Shown here: piece by piece, positions 1 to 5,447 of the stretch | Numbering within the stretch: position 1 is the stretch's first letter | Layout: each line of letters starts with the position of its first letter | Origin: Candidatus Peregrinibacteria bacterium | GTDB lineage: Bacteria > Patescibacteriota > Gracilibacteria > Peribacterales > Peribacteraceae | DNA: 6,898 bases | Direction of reading: 5' to 3' | Assembly: GCA_016866815.1 (NCBI GenBank) | Contig: VGKZ01000056.1 | Span: 1 to 6,898 of the forward strand | Program-made: the position numbers and the translations under genes | Notes under the pieces: model-generated | What the model saw: only the letters and a program-made list of their open reading frames with translations | Told to the model about the DNA's origin: nothing | The model's database searches: none

Positions 1-274
1 GATTGATACTCAGAACAGGAACAGAGCACTGATGCAGTTCACGAACAGCACGCAGAATCGTGCCATCTCCTCCGAGAACCAGGAGCAAATCAATATCACT
101 CTCCGATGCATACGACGGAAGATGAGTGGCGCACTCAATGCCACCGGCTCTCCGCGGATCCATGAAAACCTGCGCTCCCGATTGCTCGAGAAGAGCAACG
201 ATCGCATGAACGGACTCACACTTGTCATCGAGGCCGGATTTCACCGTCAGCCCTATGCGCTTATAGCGGAGCAT
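1..274 (-). CDS. nadK: NAD kinase, N-terminal part (cut by left window edge)
   Basis: Reading leftward from an ATG at 274-272, the open frame runs off the window after 91 codons with no stop. NAD kinase phosphorylates NAD to NADP in the cytosol. The beginning MLRYKRIGLTVKSG has the usual opening strand and Lys-rich turn of the family. The decisive motif is VLGGDGTILRAV at about residues 66-77, which carries the GGDG signature (68-71) of NAD/diacylglycerol kinases, at the expected distance from the N-terminus. The start lies 7 nt beyond the stop of the upstream glycosyltransferase, so the two could share a transcript. However, a perfect TATAAT sits exactly 6 nt before the ATG and there is no Shine-Dalgarno sequence, which suggests its own leaderless transcript. 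The C-terminal NAD-binding half is not visible. Function is well supported by the motif; the exact start is supported by the promoter spacing. Confidence 0.88.
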   Translation of the reverse strand, partial: MLRYKRIGLTVKSGLDDKCESVHAIVALLEQSGAQVFMDPRRAGGIECATHLPSYASESDIDLLLVLGGDGTILRAVRELHQCSVPVLSIN

Positions 275-280
275 GAGCGG

Positions 281-286
281 ATTATA
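281..286 (-). promoter_or_regulatory. -10 element of nadK, overlapping the glycosyltransferase stop codon
   Basis: On the minus strand TATAAT occupies 286-281, a 6/6 match to the sigma70-type -10 box. Its central TAA is the stop codon of the upstream glycosyltransferase gene. The six bases CCGCTC separate it from the nadK ATG at 274, so transcription would start on or next to the A of the ATG. The -35 side is weak: TTCTCT at 310-305 with an 18-bp spacer is the best I see. That the promoter is active is inference. Confidence 0.55.
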
Positions 287-1322
287 CGGCTGATTCAACG
301 GCTGAGAGAACAAGATCCGCAGTTCTTTTCCATGAAAATTTGCCTGCCTGAACCGGACCGCGCTTCGCCAGCTCCTGACGTACATCTTCATCCTCCAGAA
401 TGGCAACGAGTCCGGAGGCTATCGATCTGTCACTCTCCGGATCGACGAGCACAGCGGCATCACCTGCAACCTCCTTCAGACTTCCCCTGTCGGATGTCAG
501 AACCGGTATACCACGCTGAAGGGCATCCAGAATTTGCATGCCAAATCCCTCGTAAAGGGACGGTAGTGCAAAGATGGTGCAGCTGGCGAGGAGCTCCTTG
601 TATCGATCATCAGAGACGTATCCGATCCATTGGACACCCTTGGTATTCTTAGCCATTCGTACAATCTCCGAATCCGACCATCCGCGATTGCCGGCGATCA
701 ACAGCTTGTACCGCTCCCTGAGCGAAGATGGCAGTGAAGCATAGGCACGAATGAGCCGGAGCTGGTTCTTGCGCGGACAGAGGGTTCCGACGCAGAGAAT
801 GGTCTCCGAGTCGGGCTGGTTTGGGGATGGGTTTTGCTCCATGGGTCCTGCATATACCACGCTGACGCGGGAGGGATCAATCGCTGGAAACATGGTACAG
901 AGATCCTTCTTCGTCGCCTCACTGATAGCACAGAAATGCCGACAGGACTTGGCGACACGGGGGAACAGCATCCGCTCGAGTACTTTAGCCTTCAGATCAT
1001 GACGTCCTTGATGGAATGCAATGAGGTCATGAACAATCTGAACAACAGGAATGGAACGAGGAAGAAGTGCGGGAACAATGAAGCTCGTCGTACTCAGATA
1101 ACAACATTGCTCTCTGCTGTTGCGTAGGTAACGCACTGCCGCAGTGTGCCACTGGGCTCCGGAGGGCAGGCGAACGACATCAGCCTCATGGCAAGAAGAA
1201 TCCACCAGGAGCGTCATCTCCGTGCCCTTTGCCCGCAATGCAGAAATCAGGCCGGATACCCACTGGCCCTTACCGGTTTTTTTCGTGCCGAAGGCCTCCC
1301 GAGCATCCACAACGATACGCAT
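282..1322 (-). CDS. GT4-family glycosyltransferase (GT-B fold)
   Basis: This 346-residue protein is a retaining GT4-type transferase that moves a sugar from a nucleotide-sugar donor to an unidentified acceptor, probably an envelope glycan. The N-terminal acceptor domain (about 1-155) opens with MRIVVDAREAFGTKKTGKG, including the Gly-rich loop of the family, and has IVHDL near 97-100. The C-terminal donor domain starts at VGTLCPRKNQLRLIRAY (about 178-194), where R184 and K185 are the expected donor-phosphate contacts. The nucleotide-sugar motif is SLYEGFGMQILDAL (255-268). Most relatives have E-x7-E here, whereas this protein has E258 and D266. There is no signal peptide or membrane helix, so it is cytosolic or peripheral. 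The start at 1322 is supported by TAGACT ending 6 nt upstream. Length is slightly short for GT4 but complete. Family assignment is firm; substrate and pathway are unknown. Confidence 0.9.
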   Translation of the reverse strand: MRIVVDAREAFGTKKTGKGQWVSGLISALRAKGTEMTLLVDSSCHEADVVRLPSGAQWHTAAVRYLRNSREQCCYLSTTSFIVPALLPRSIPVVQIVHDLIAFHQGRHDLKAKVLERMLFPRVAKSCRHFCAISEATKKDLCTMFPAIDPSRVSVVYAGPMEQNPSPNQPDSETILCVGTLCPRKNQLRLIRAYASLPSSLRERYKLLIAGNRGWSDSEIVRMAKNTKGVQWIGYVSDDRYKELLASCTIFALPSLYEGFGMQILDALQRGIPVLTSDRGSLKEVAGDAAVLVDPESDRSIASGLVAILEDEDVRQELAKRGPVQAGKFSWKRTADLVLSAVESAV

Positions 1323-1328
1323 AGAGAC

Positions 1329-1334
1329 AGTCTA
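1329..1334 (-). promoter_or_regulatory. -10-like element of the glycosyltransferase gene
   Basis: TAGACT at 1334-1329 on the minus strand matches TATAAT at 4 of 6 positions, including the key T, A and final T. Six bases (GTCTCT) separate it from the ATG at 1322, the same spacing as at five other genes here. No good -35 box is visible at 16-18 bp. No Shine-Dalgarno sequence precedes the ATG. It lies in the 45-bp divergent spacer shared with the membrane-protein gene. Confidence 0.5.
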
Positions 1335-1352
1335 GTGCCGGAGGGGAGGAGA

Positions 1353-1361
1353 TGCTATGCT
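1353..1361 (+). promoter_or_regulatory. Extended -10 element (TGcTATGCT) of the membrane-protein gene
   Basis: TG at 1353-1354, one base, then TATGCT at 1356-1361 forms an extended -10 element, which can work without a -35 box. None is recognisable at 16-18 bp. Six bases (CTCCAC) separate it from the GTG at 1368. This fixed 6-nt spacing is the main reason to place the start at that GTG, since no ATG lies in frame nearby. Activity is inferred from the repeated architecture in this window. Confidence 0.5.
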
Positions 1362-1367
1362 CTCCAC

Positions 1368-1940
1368 GTGCGTACGGAGAGTTTCCTGCGAAGGCTCCTG
1401 CAACTGAAGCTGGAAGAGAAGATTCTGAATGGATCAGCTCTTCTTGCGTTACTGTGCGTATTCTTCCCCTGGATGGGTGGGGAGTGGCTGGGAAGACCGG
1501 TGACATTTACGGGCCTCGGCTTCTTCACCTCCACCATTGGAGCCGTGATCATTCTTCTGCTTGCGAGTATTCTGCTCATTACGGGCATACCACTCGCAGG
1601 GAGTTCCGAAGTCATTCAGAGAAAGTACCGGGACATTGTTCGACTCGCGCTTTCTCTACAAGTCGTTATCCTCTCGCTTGCAACATGGGCAGTCATGACT
1701 GAATTCACTCTGGAATTTTCGCGCCTCGAAGTTCGTTTCGGGCTTTACGGAACTCTTCTTGGGTCCCTCGCAGCCGCTCTCTACAGCTTCCTCCTTCTGC
1801 AGAGTGCCCGCAATCACCAGTATATGATCGACGAGCACGCACATCTCGCACATGCGCAAAACCTCCCCATGGATCTGCCACACACGGACGCACCTCCTCC
1901 GCCATCGCAGGAACCGGAAGAGTTTAAATTGCACCATTGA
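1368..1940 (+). CDS. Small four-helix membrane protein of unknown function
   Basis: I do not recognise this 190-residue protein. From the GTG at 1368 it has a basic N-terminus (R2, R8, R9, K14, K18) and four hydrophobic segments at about 20-37, 50-77, 91-112 and 126-145. The polar loop QRKYRD (about 84-89) between helices 2 and 3 is positive, so the positive-inside rule predicts both ends in the cytoplasm. The first external loop carries FFPWMGGEWLG (32-42), a Pro-Trp turn. The cytoplasmic tail (146-190) is rich in His and acidic residues and contains PPPP at 176-179, then ends in HH. The frame stays open upstream to 1146, but that extension runs antisense through the glycosyltransferase 5' end and has no protein-like character. 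The -10 box 6 nt upstream favours GTG 1368. The gene for a charged hypothetical protein follows after 39 bp. Confidence 0.78.
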   Translation: MRTESFLRRLLQLKLEEKILNGSALLALLCVFFPWMGGEWLGRPVTFTGLGFFTSTIGAVIILLLASILLITGIPLAGSSEVIQRKYRDIVRLALSLQVVILSLATWAVMTEFTLEFSRLEVRFGLYGTLLGSLAAALYSFLLLQSARNHQYMIDEHAHLAHAQNLPMDLPHTDAPPPPSQEPEEFKLHH

Positions 1941-1945
1941 TCGTA

Positions 1946-1973
1946 TGGACTTCGGCCGTTGTACGGTTACCAT
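1946..1973 (+). promoter_or_regulatory. Promoter of the small charged hypothetical gene
   Basis: TGGACT at 1946-1951 matches TTGACA at 4 of 6 positions. A 16-bp spacer separates it from TACCAT at 1968-1973, which matches TATAAT at 4 of 6 and keeps T, A and the final T. Six bases (AGAGAC) then lead to the ATG at 1980. The element sits in the 39-bp gap after the membrane-protein stop, so this gene may be expressed separately from its upstream neighbour. That is inference from sequence only. Confidence 0.45.
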
Positions 1974-1979
1974 AGAGAC

Positions 1980-2303
1980 ATGAGTGATCAGCAGTACCAA
2001 AGTACCGATTTCGTCTATGTGGACCCGGAGACACGCACTGTCGTGGGTAAGGTCGAGTGGGATAAGGACGGAGAGCCGGTGTCCAAGAAGCGCGTGATGA
2101 AGGAACGAGAACTTCCGGAAGCCAAGACTGCAAAACCAGGGCCTCCGAGGAAGCCACGCGAGCGCAACTACCCATGGGGATCGTTCCGCAGCATGTGCGG
2201 TATTTTTAAGCTGCTTGGTAAAGGCAAAGATAAGGAAAAGGAGTCCTCGATCACTCTCGACGACGCAATCAGCAAATCCATGGAGAATCCGTACTGGGAC
2301 TGA
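1980..2303 (+). CDS. Small charged hypothetical protein
   Basis: This 107-residue soluble protein has no domain that I recognise. It begins MSDQQYQSTDFVYVDPETRT, followed by a VVGKVEWDKDGEPVSKKRV stretch that could form a short beta hairpin. A Lys/Glu/Pro/Arg-rich linker, probably disordered, covers about residues 37-65. A compact segment containing YPWGSFRSMCGIFKLLGKG follows near 65-83, then a second Lys/Glu cluster and an acidic C-terminus ending in NPYWD. There is no signal peptide or membrane helix. The frame can start at TTG 1959, but ATG 1980 is preferred because TACCAT ends exactly 6 nt before it and no Shine-Dalgarno sequence is present. Its stop faces the bisphosphatase stop with only three bases between. 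It is likely a real gene from its promoter, amino-acid make-up and tight packing, but its function is unknown. Confidence 0.65.
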   Translation: MSDQQYQSTDFVYVDPETRTVVGKVEWDKDGEPVSKKRVMKERELPEAKTAKPGPPRKPRERNYPWGSFRSMCGIFKLLGKGKDKEKESSITLDDAISKSMENPYWD

Positions 2304-2306
2304 ACG

Positions 2307-3266
2307 TCACCGAAGGAGCTTTTCCGTTGCCTTCACCTCGTTTTTCGAACCAATGAGAATCGCCGTACGTTGGTCGACGGATGTGATCTTCTTGTCCAAG
2401 ATCGGCATCGATCCATCAGTCGCAATTCCTCCCGCCTCCTCGACGAGGTAGGCGAATGGCCCGCACTCAAATACATGGCGCAGCTTACCAACAGGATACT
2501 TCGACTTCGGTCCACCACCGATATTCGTGAATATCCCCTGGCCCTTGCTCAGGATATGGTGAATGTCGGCGACCATGCATCCCGAATACCGAAGCGTCTT
2601 CTCCTCCTTGAGCCAACGGTCGACTGCCGAGCCGTATGCAGCATTCTCCGATATCGCACGAAGATTTCCCGGACTGAAGTTCTTCGCATCATCGCACACG
2701 CCGAGGTGATCGCGGAGCAGGATGAAATCACCGACGTCATTGAGAATGAATTCGTGGACACCTTTCCCCCCACCAACGGTGTACACCAGGAGCGTCCGCG
2801 GACCATACAGTACGTACAGAGCTGCGACCTGCTCCCGTGGTGTTCGACCGATGATGTCACTCGTTCTATAGATTCCAAAGATAGAGCCGATCGCAAAATT
2901 GGCATCGACAAGCGATGATCCATCAAGTGGATCGAATACAACGGTAAATGGGGCTTTCGAATCAAGTTCGACAACATCTTCATGCTCTTCCGAGATGTAG
3001 CAGCAGACCGAACCGGACTCTACAAGGCTCCGGCTGATGAGCGTATCGCTGAGTACGTCGAGTTTGACCTGCTCCTCTCCGAACTGGTTCGTAGTGCCGG
3101 ACAGTCCTGTCTCTGTCGTTTGAATGGCATAGCTGATGTACTTTGCTGCGCGGGAAATCTCCAGAATGAGATGGCGCAGGTCATCCGAAGCCTTGCTGTG
3201 CGCAAGCAAATGGTAATTCAGTGATGGCCTGCCGGATGACGCTGGCATTGGTGGCGAGGCGCTCAT
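2307..3266 (-). CDS. Class I fructose-1,6-/sedoheptulose-1,7-bisphosphatase, SBPase-like
   Basis: This 319-residue Mg-dependent sugar bisphosphatase removes the C1 phosphate from fructose-1,6-bisphosphate and/or sedoheptulose-1,7-bisphosphate. Visible active-site parts are FGEEQVKLDVLSD (62-74), SEEHE (92-96), the metal-binding FDPLDGSSLVDAN (111-123) with D112 and D115, LRYSG (225-229), and KLRHVFECGP (261-270) with metal ligand E267. Several blocks look like plant SBPase rather than FBPase: FSPGNLRA at 197-204, GIFTN at 244-248, and DQRTAILIGSKNEV at 298-311. The start at 3266 overlaps the GAPDH stop as ATGA, which implies translational coupling. An ATG at 3323 would add 19 residues inside gap that do not look like family sequence. 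No TAnnnT box and no Shine-Dalgarno sequence precede this start. The family is certain; the split between the two substrates is inference from remembered motifs. Confidence 0.92.
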   Translation of the reverse strand: MSASPPMPASSGRPSLNYHLLAHSKASDDLRHLILEISRAAKYISYAIQTTETGLSGTTNQFGEEQVKLDVLSDTLISRSLVESGSVCCYISEEHEDVVELDSKAPFTVVFDPLDGSSLVDANFAIGSIFGIYRTSDIIGRTPREQVAALYVLYGPRTLLVYTVGGGKGVHEFILNDVGDFILLRDHLGVCDDAKNFSPGNLRAISENAAYGSAVDRWLKEEKTLRYSGCMVADIHHILSKGQGIFTNIGGGPKSKYPVGKLRHVFECGPFAYLVEEAGGIATDGSMPILDKKITSVDQRTAILIGSKNEVKATEKLLR

Positions 3267-4282
3267 GAGAGGAAGGAAACCACACGCTGCAGAAGCTCTG
3301 TTACACGCATGGCATAGCCCCATTCATTGTCGTACCACGCGAGAATCTGCACAGCTCCTCCGTCAATAACCTTCGTGAAATTCGCATCGACAATCGATGA
3401 ATGCGGGTCAGTTTGAAAATCAATGGATACCAGTTGTTCATTGCTGACCGAAAGAATGTCTTTTAGGGGGCCGGCAGCTGCATTCCCGAGCCTCGCGTTG
3501 ATGGATTCAGAAGTCGCCTCCTTTCCCAGGATGAACGCCATGTACGCGCAACTGACGGTGGGAACGGGAACGCGAAAGGCCATTCCGTCGATTTTGCCCT
3601 TCAGCTCAGGAAAGATCTTCGCGCAGGCCTTCACAGCTCCTGTTTTCGTGGGAATTACTGACAGTGTCGCGGCACGTGCTCTGCGGAAATCGTTGTCCTC
3701 CTTTCCCTTGTTATCCAGGAGATTCTGAGTGGCCGTAAAGGCATGAACGGAGCTGACGAGAAGATTCTTCACTGTGAATTCCTCGTGCAGAACTTTGATG
3801 ACCGGAGCAATGCAGTTTGTGGTGCAGGAAGCATTGCTGATGATATCCATGTCCGGCTTCAGGAGATGATCGTTCACACCGAGAACAAATGTCGGTGTCT
3901 CATCCTTCATGGGAGCAGTGACAATGACTTTCTTTGCACCGGCAGTCCTATGCGCTGCAGCCTTTTCCGCTGAAGTGAAGTTTCCCGTTGACTCAATCAC
4001 AACATCAACATTCAGCTCGTTCCATGGGCACTTCGCAGGATCCTTTTCCTTGACGATGCGCACAGCCTTGCCGTTGACCGAAATAGTATTGGCATCAATT
4101 GTTTTCACCTCTCCCTTGAACCTCCCGTGCAGCGAATCGTACGCAAGAAGGTAGGCGCGCATCTCCGCGTCCGACGAGGCGTTGATGGCCACCACTTCAA
4201 TTTCCTTTCCGAATCGCTCCTCAATTTGTCTGTGAACATTTCTTCCAATGCGGCCGTAGCCATTTATAGCGATGCGTTTCAT
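3263..4282 (-). CDS. gap: Glyceraldehyde-3-phosphate dehydrogenase, GapB-like
   Basis: This is a complete 339-residue type I GAPDH that interconverts glyceraldehyde-3-phosphate and 1,3-bisphosphoglycerate in glycolysis or gluconeogenesis. The Rossmann motif INGYGRIGRNV is at 6-16. The catalytic NASCTTNC (150-157) holds C153, H180 lies in SVHAFTATQ, and the C-terminal WYDNEWGY (316-323) is intact. The cofactor loop reads VVAINASSDAE (30-40), so the position normally Asp in NAD-specific enzymes is A35. Bacillus GapB, which prefers NADP, has the same INAS pattern. The segment before RRARAA (DNKGKEDNDF, 190-199) is longer than the usual NPHKDL type and lacks its proline. The bisphosphatase follows with a 4-nt ATGA overlap, forming a two-gene unit. 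The start at 4282 is fixed by TATCAT ending 6 nt upstream. Enzyme identity is certain; cofactor and direction are inferred. Confidence 0.96.
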   Translation of the reverse strand: MKRIAINGYGRIGRNVHRQIEERFGKEIEVVAINASSDAEMRAYLLAYDSLHGRFKGEVKTIDANTISVNGKAVRIVKEKDPAKCPWNELNVDVVIESTGNFTSAEKAAAHRTAGAKKVIVTAPMKDETPTFVLGVNDHLLKPDMDIISNASCTTNCIAPVIKVLHEEFTVKNLLVSSVHAFTATQNLLDNKGKEDNDFRRARAATLSVIPTKTGAVKACAKIFPELKGKIDGMAFRVPVPTVSCAYMAFILGKEATSESINARLGNAAAGPLKDILSVSNEQLVSIDFQTDPHSSIVDANFTKVIDGGAVQILAWYDNEWGYAMRVTELLQRVVSFLS

Positions 4283-4288
4283 GACATC

Positions 4289-4316
4289 ATGATACGGTTT
4301 CCGCTTGGCGATGCAA
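4289..4316 (-). promoter_or_regulatory. Promoter of the gap-bisphosphatase operon
   Basis: On the minus strand TTGCAT (4316-4311) serves as a partial -35 box, a 16-bp spacer follows, and TATCAT (4294-4289) matches the -10 consensus at 5 of 6 positions. Six bases (GATGTC) lead to the ATG at 4282. It lies in the 51-bp gap after mraY, so gap and the phosphatase gene can be transcribed apart from mraY. No terminator hairpin is evident in the gap. Confidence 0.55.
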
Positions 4317-4333
4317 CAGTGGGGCGGCCGATT

Positions 4334-5395
4334 TTATCCGAGAATTCCGATAACCACACCAAGGAATGCTGCGAAGGCTCCGATAATCCACAGACGCATG
4401 GTGACTTTGCTTTCGCCCCACTCCAGCGCCTCAAAATGATGATGAATGGGGGCGGCCCGGAACACTTTTTTCCCGCCGCGGAACTTCTTGCTCGTCAGCT
4501 GGATGATGACCGACAGCATTTCTATGAGAAAAACAAAGCCGACAAACGGGAGAACGAGCATTTGATCGATCATCAAGGCGATAACCCCCAGAGCGCCACC
4601 GAGAGCCAATGCTCCCGTGTCTCCCATGAAAAACAATGCCGGAGGTACGTTGTGCCAGAGAAAAGCTGCTATGCCGCCGACACAGACGAAGCAGAAAGCC
4701 GCGAGAACGCTTAGGCCCTCGACATATGCCAGGATACCGAACGCCGAGAATGCGATGACCAGTAATCCTCCTGCGAGACCGTCTAGACCATCGGTGACGT
4801 TCACTGCATTCGCCGTGCCGGCGATGATGAACACGAAGACCGGGATGTACATCCACCCAAGCCGAAGATCACCCCAGAAGGGAACGTGAATCTCATCGAT
4901 TCCGAGTTTGAAGTAAAACCACAGTGCTCCGAAGAGACTGATTGCCAGAAGAAAAGTAATTTTCGGCAGCCAGTCGAGCCCCTTTTTCTTGCCGGCTCCG
5001 ATGATGTTCAGATAGTCGTCGATGCCTCCGAGAATGCCGAGAGAGAGAAGGATGAACAGAGGCAGGTACACCTGACCTCGCTGCAGGAGCGAATGCTCCA
5101 GCACACCGAAGTAGGAAAGGGAGCGGGAAAAGAGGACGGTGCATAGAATTGACCCCCAAATCAGCAGGCCACCCATGGTCGGCGTACCGAACTTATCCTT
5201 GTGGTACTGGCGGAAGACGGTCGCCTCCCGTCCATCGACCGTTTCAACGCGCAGTTGCTTGCCGAGCTTGTTCCTGCGGAGGAAGGAGATGAACCACGGC
5301 GTCAGAATAAGTCCGAGAACGAACGTGAAAAAACCGTACCCAAGAATCCCCTCCATAGGGATATCCGGACGGACGGGAATGAAGTCGATCTGCAT
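4334..5395 (-). CDS. mraY: Phospho-N-acetylmuramoyl-pentapeptide-transferase MraY
   Basis: MraY is the integral membrane enzyme that transfers phospho-MurNAc-pentapeptide from UDP to undecaprenyl phosphate, making lipid I for peptidoglycan. The 353-residue protein has about ten hydrophobic segments. All hallmark sites are present on cytoplasmic loops: GTPTMGG (70-76), GGIDDYLN with D126 and D127, NAVNVTDGLDGLAGG (196-210), FMGDTG with D259, and PIHHHFE (316-322). Between the first helix and PTMGG the loop is about six residues longer than in E. coli, ending VFRQYHKDKFG; I associate this with Candidate Phyla Radiation proteins. The gene normally sits inside the dcw/mur cluster, but here it lies between dnaB and gap. 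The ATG at 5395 has no Shine-Dalgarno sequence; TAGTCT ends 6 nt upstream with a TTGTCG box 17 bp before it. Confidence 0.96.
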   Translation of the reverse strand: MQIDFIPVRPDIPMEGILGYGFFTFVLGLILTPWFISFLRRNKLGKQLRVETVDGREATVFRQYHKDKFGTPTMGGLLIWGSILCTVLFSRSLSYFGVLEHSLLQRGQVYLPLFILLSLGILGGIDDYLNIIGAGKKKGLDWLPKITFLLAISLFGALWFYFKLGIDEIHVPFWGDLRLGWMYIPVFVFIIAGTANAVNVTDGLDGLAGGLLVIAFSAFGILAYVEGLSVLAAFCFVCVGGIAAFLWHNVPPALFFMGDTGALALGGALGVIALMIDQMLVLPFVGFVFLIEMLSVIIQLTSKKFRGGKKVFRAAPIHHHFEALEWGESKVTMRLWIIGAFAAFLGVVIGILG

Positions 5396-5401
5396 GTCCA
5401 G

Positions 5402-5430
5402 AGACTACTGGACGGCGTATGCCACGACAA
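5402..5430 (-). promoter_or_regulatory. Promoter of mraY
   Basis: On the minus strand TTGTCG (5430-5425) matches TTGACA at 4 of 6 positions. An ideal 17-bp spacer follows, then TAGTCT (5407-5402), which keeps the T, A and final T of the -10 box. Six bases (CTGGAC) lead to the ATG at 5395, predicting a leaderless mRNA. The promoter fills most of the 52-bp gap after dnaB. Among the six fixed-spacing starts this one has the best -35 and spacer combination. Confidence 0.55.
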
Positions 5431-5446
5431 GGCTTCCCCAATGCCT
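5430..5446 (-). terminator. Short hairpin just after the dnaB stop, possible weak terminator
   Basis: Two bases beyond the dnaB stop codon, AGGC and GCCT can pair around an inner TT/AA, with one bulged A and a GGGG loop, giving six pairs in 17 nt. No T tract follows, so it does not qualify as a classical intrinsic terminator. Its far end overlaps the first base of the mraY -35 box. It may be only a chance fold. Confidence 0.2.
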
Positions 5447-5447
5447 C

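Noticed and set aside
32..652. 206-codon plus-strand open frame at the left end
   Set aside because: It runs antisense through nadK (GGDG motif) and the glycosyltransferase donor domain, both of which are clearly real.
1277..1283. Run of seven A on the coding strand early in the glycosyltransferase gene, a possible slippage or phase-variation site
   Set aside because: It encodes the two lysines of the conserved Gly/Lys loop in frame. Seven A is short for phase variation, and no alternative frame product looks meaningful.
1343..1360. Purine run GGGGAGGAG next to ATG 1352, resembling a Shine-Dalgarno sequence
   Set aside because: The spacing to ATG 1352 is too short, and the frames from ATG 1352 or 1357 give no plausible protein. 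It is about 17 nt from the real GTG 1368, too far to act as its ribosome site.
2370..2918. 182-codon plus-strand open frame opposite the bisphosphatase
   Set aside because: It mirrors conserved phosphatase codons and shows no motif; treated as a shadow.
4127..4714. 195-codon plus-strand open frame opposite gap and mraY
   Set aside because: It is antisense to conserved catalytic regions, lacks a start context like the real genes, and has no protein-like pattern.
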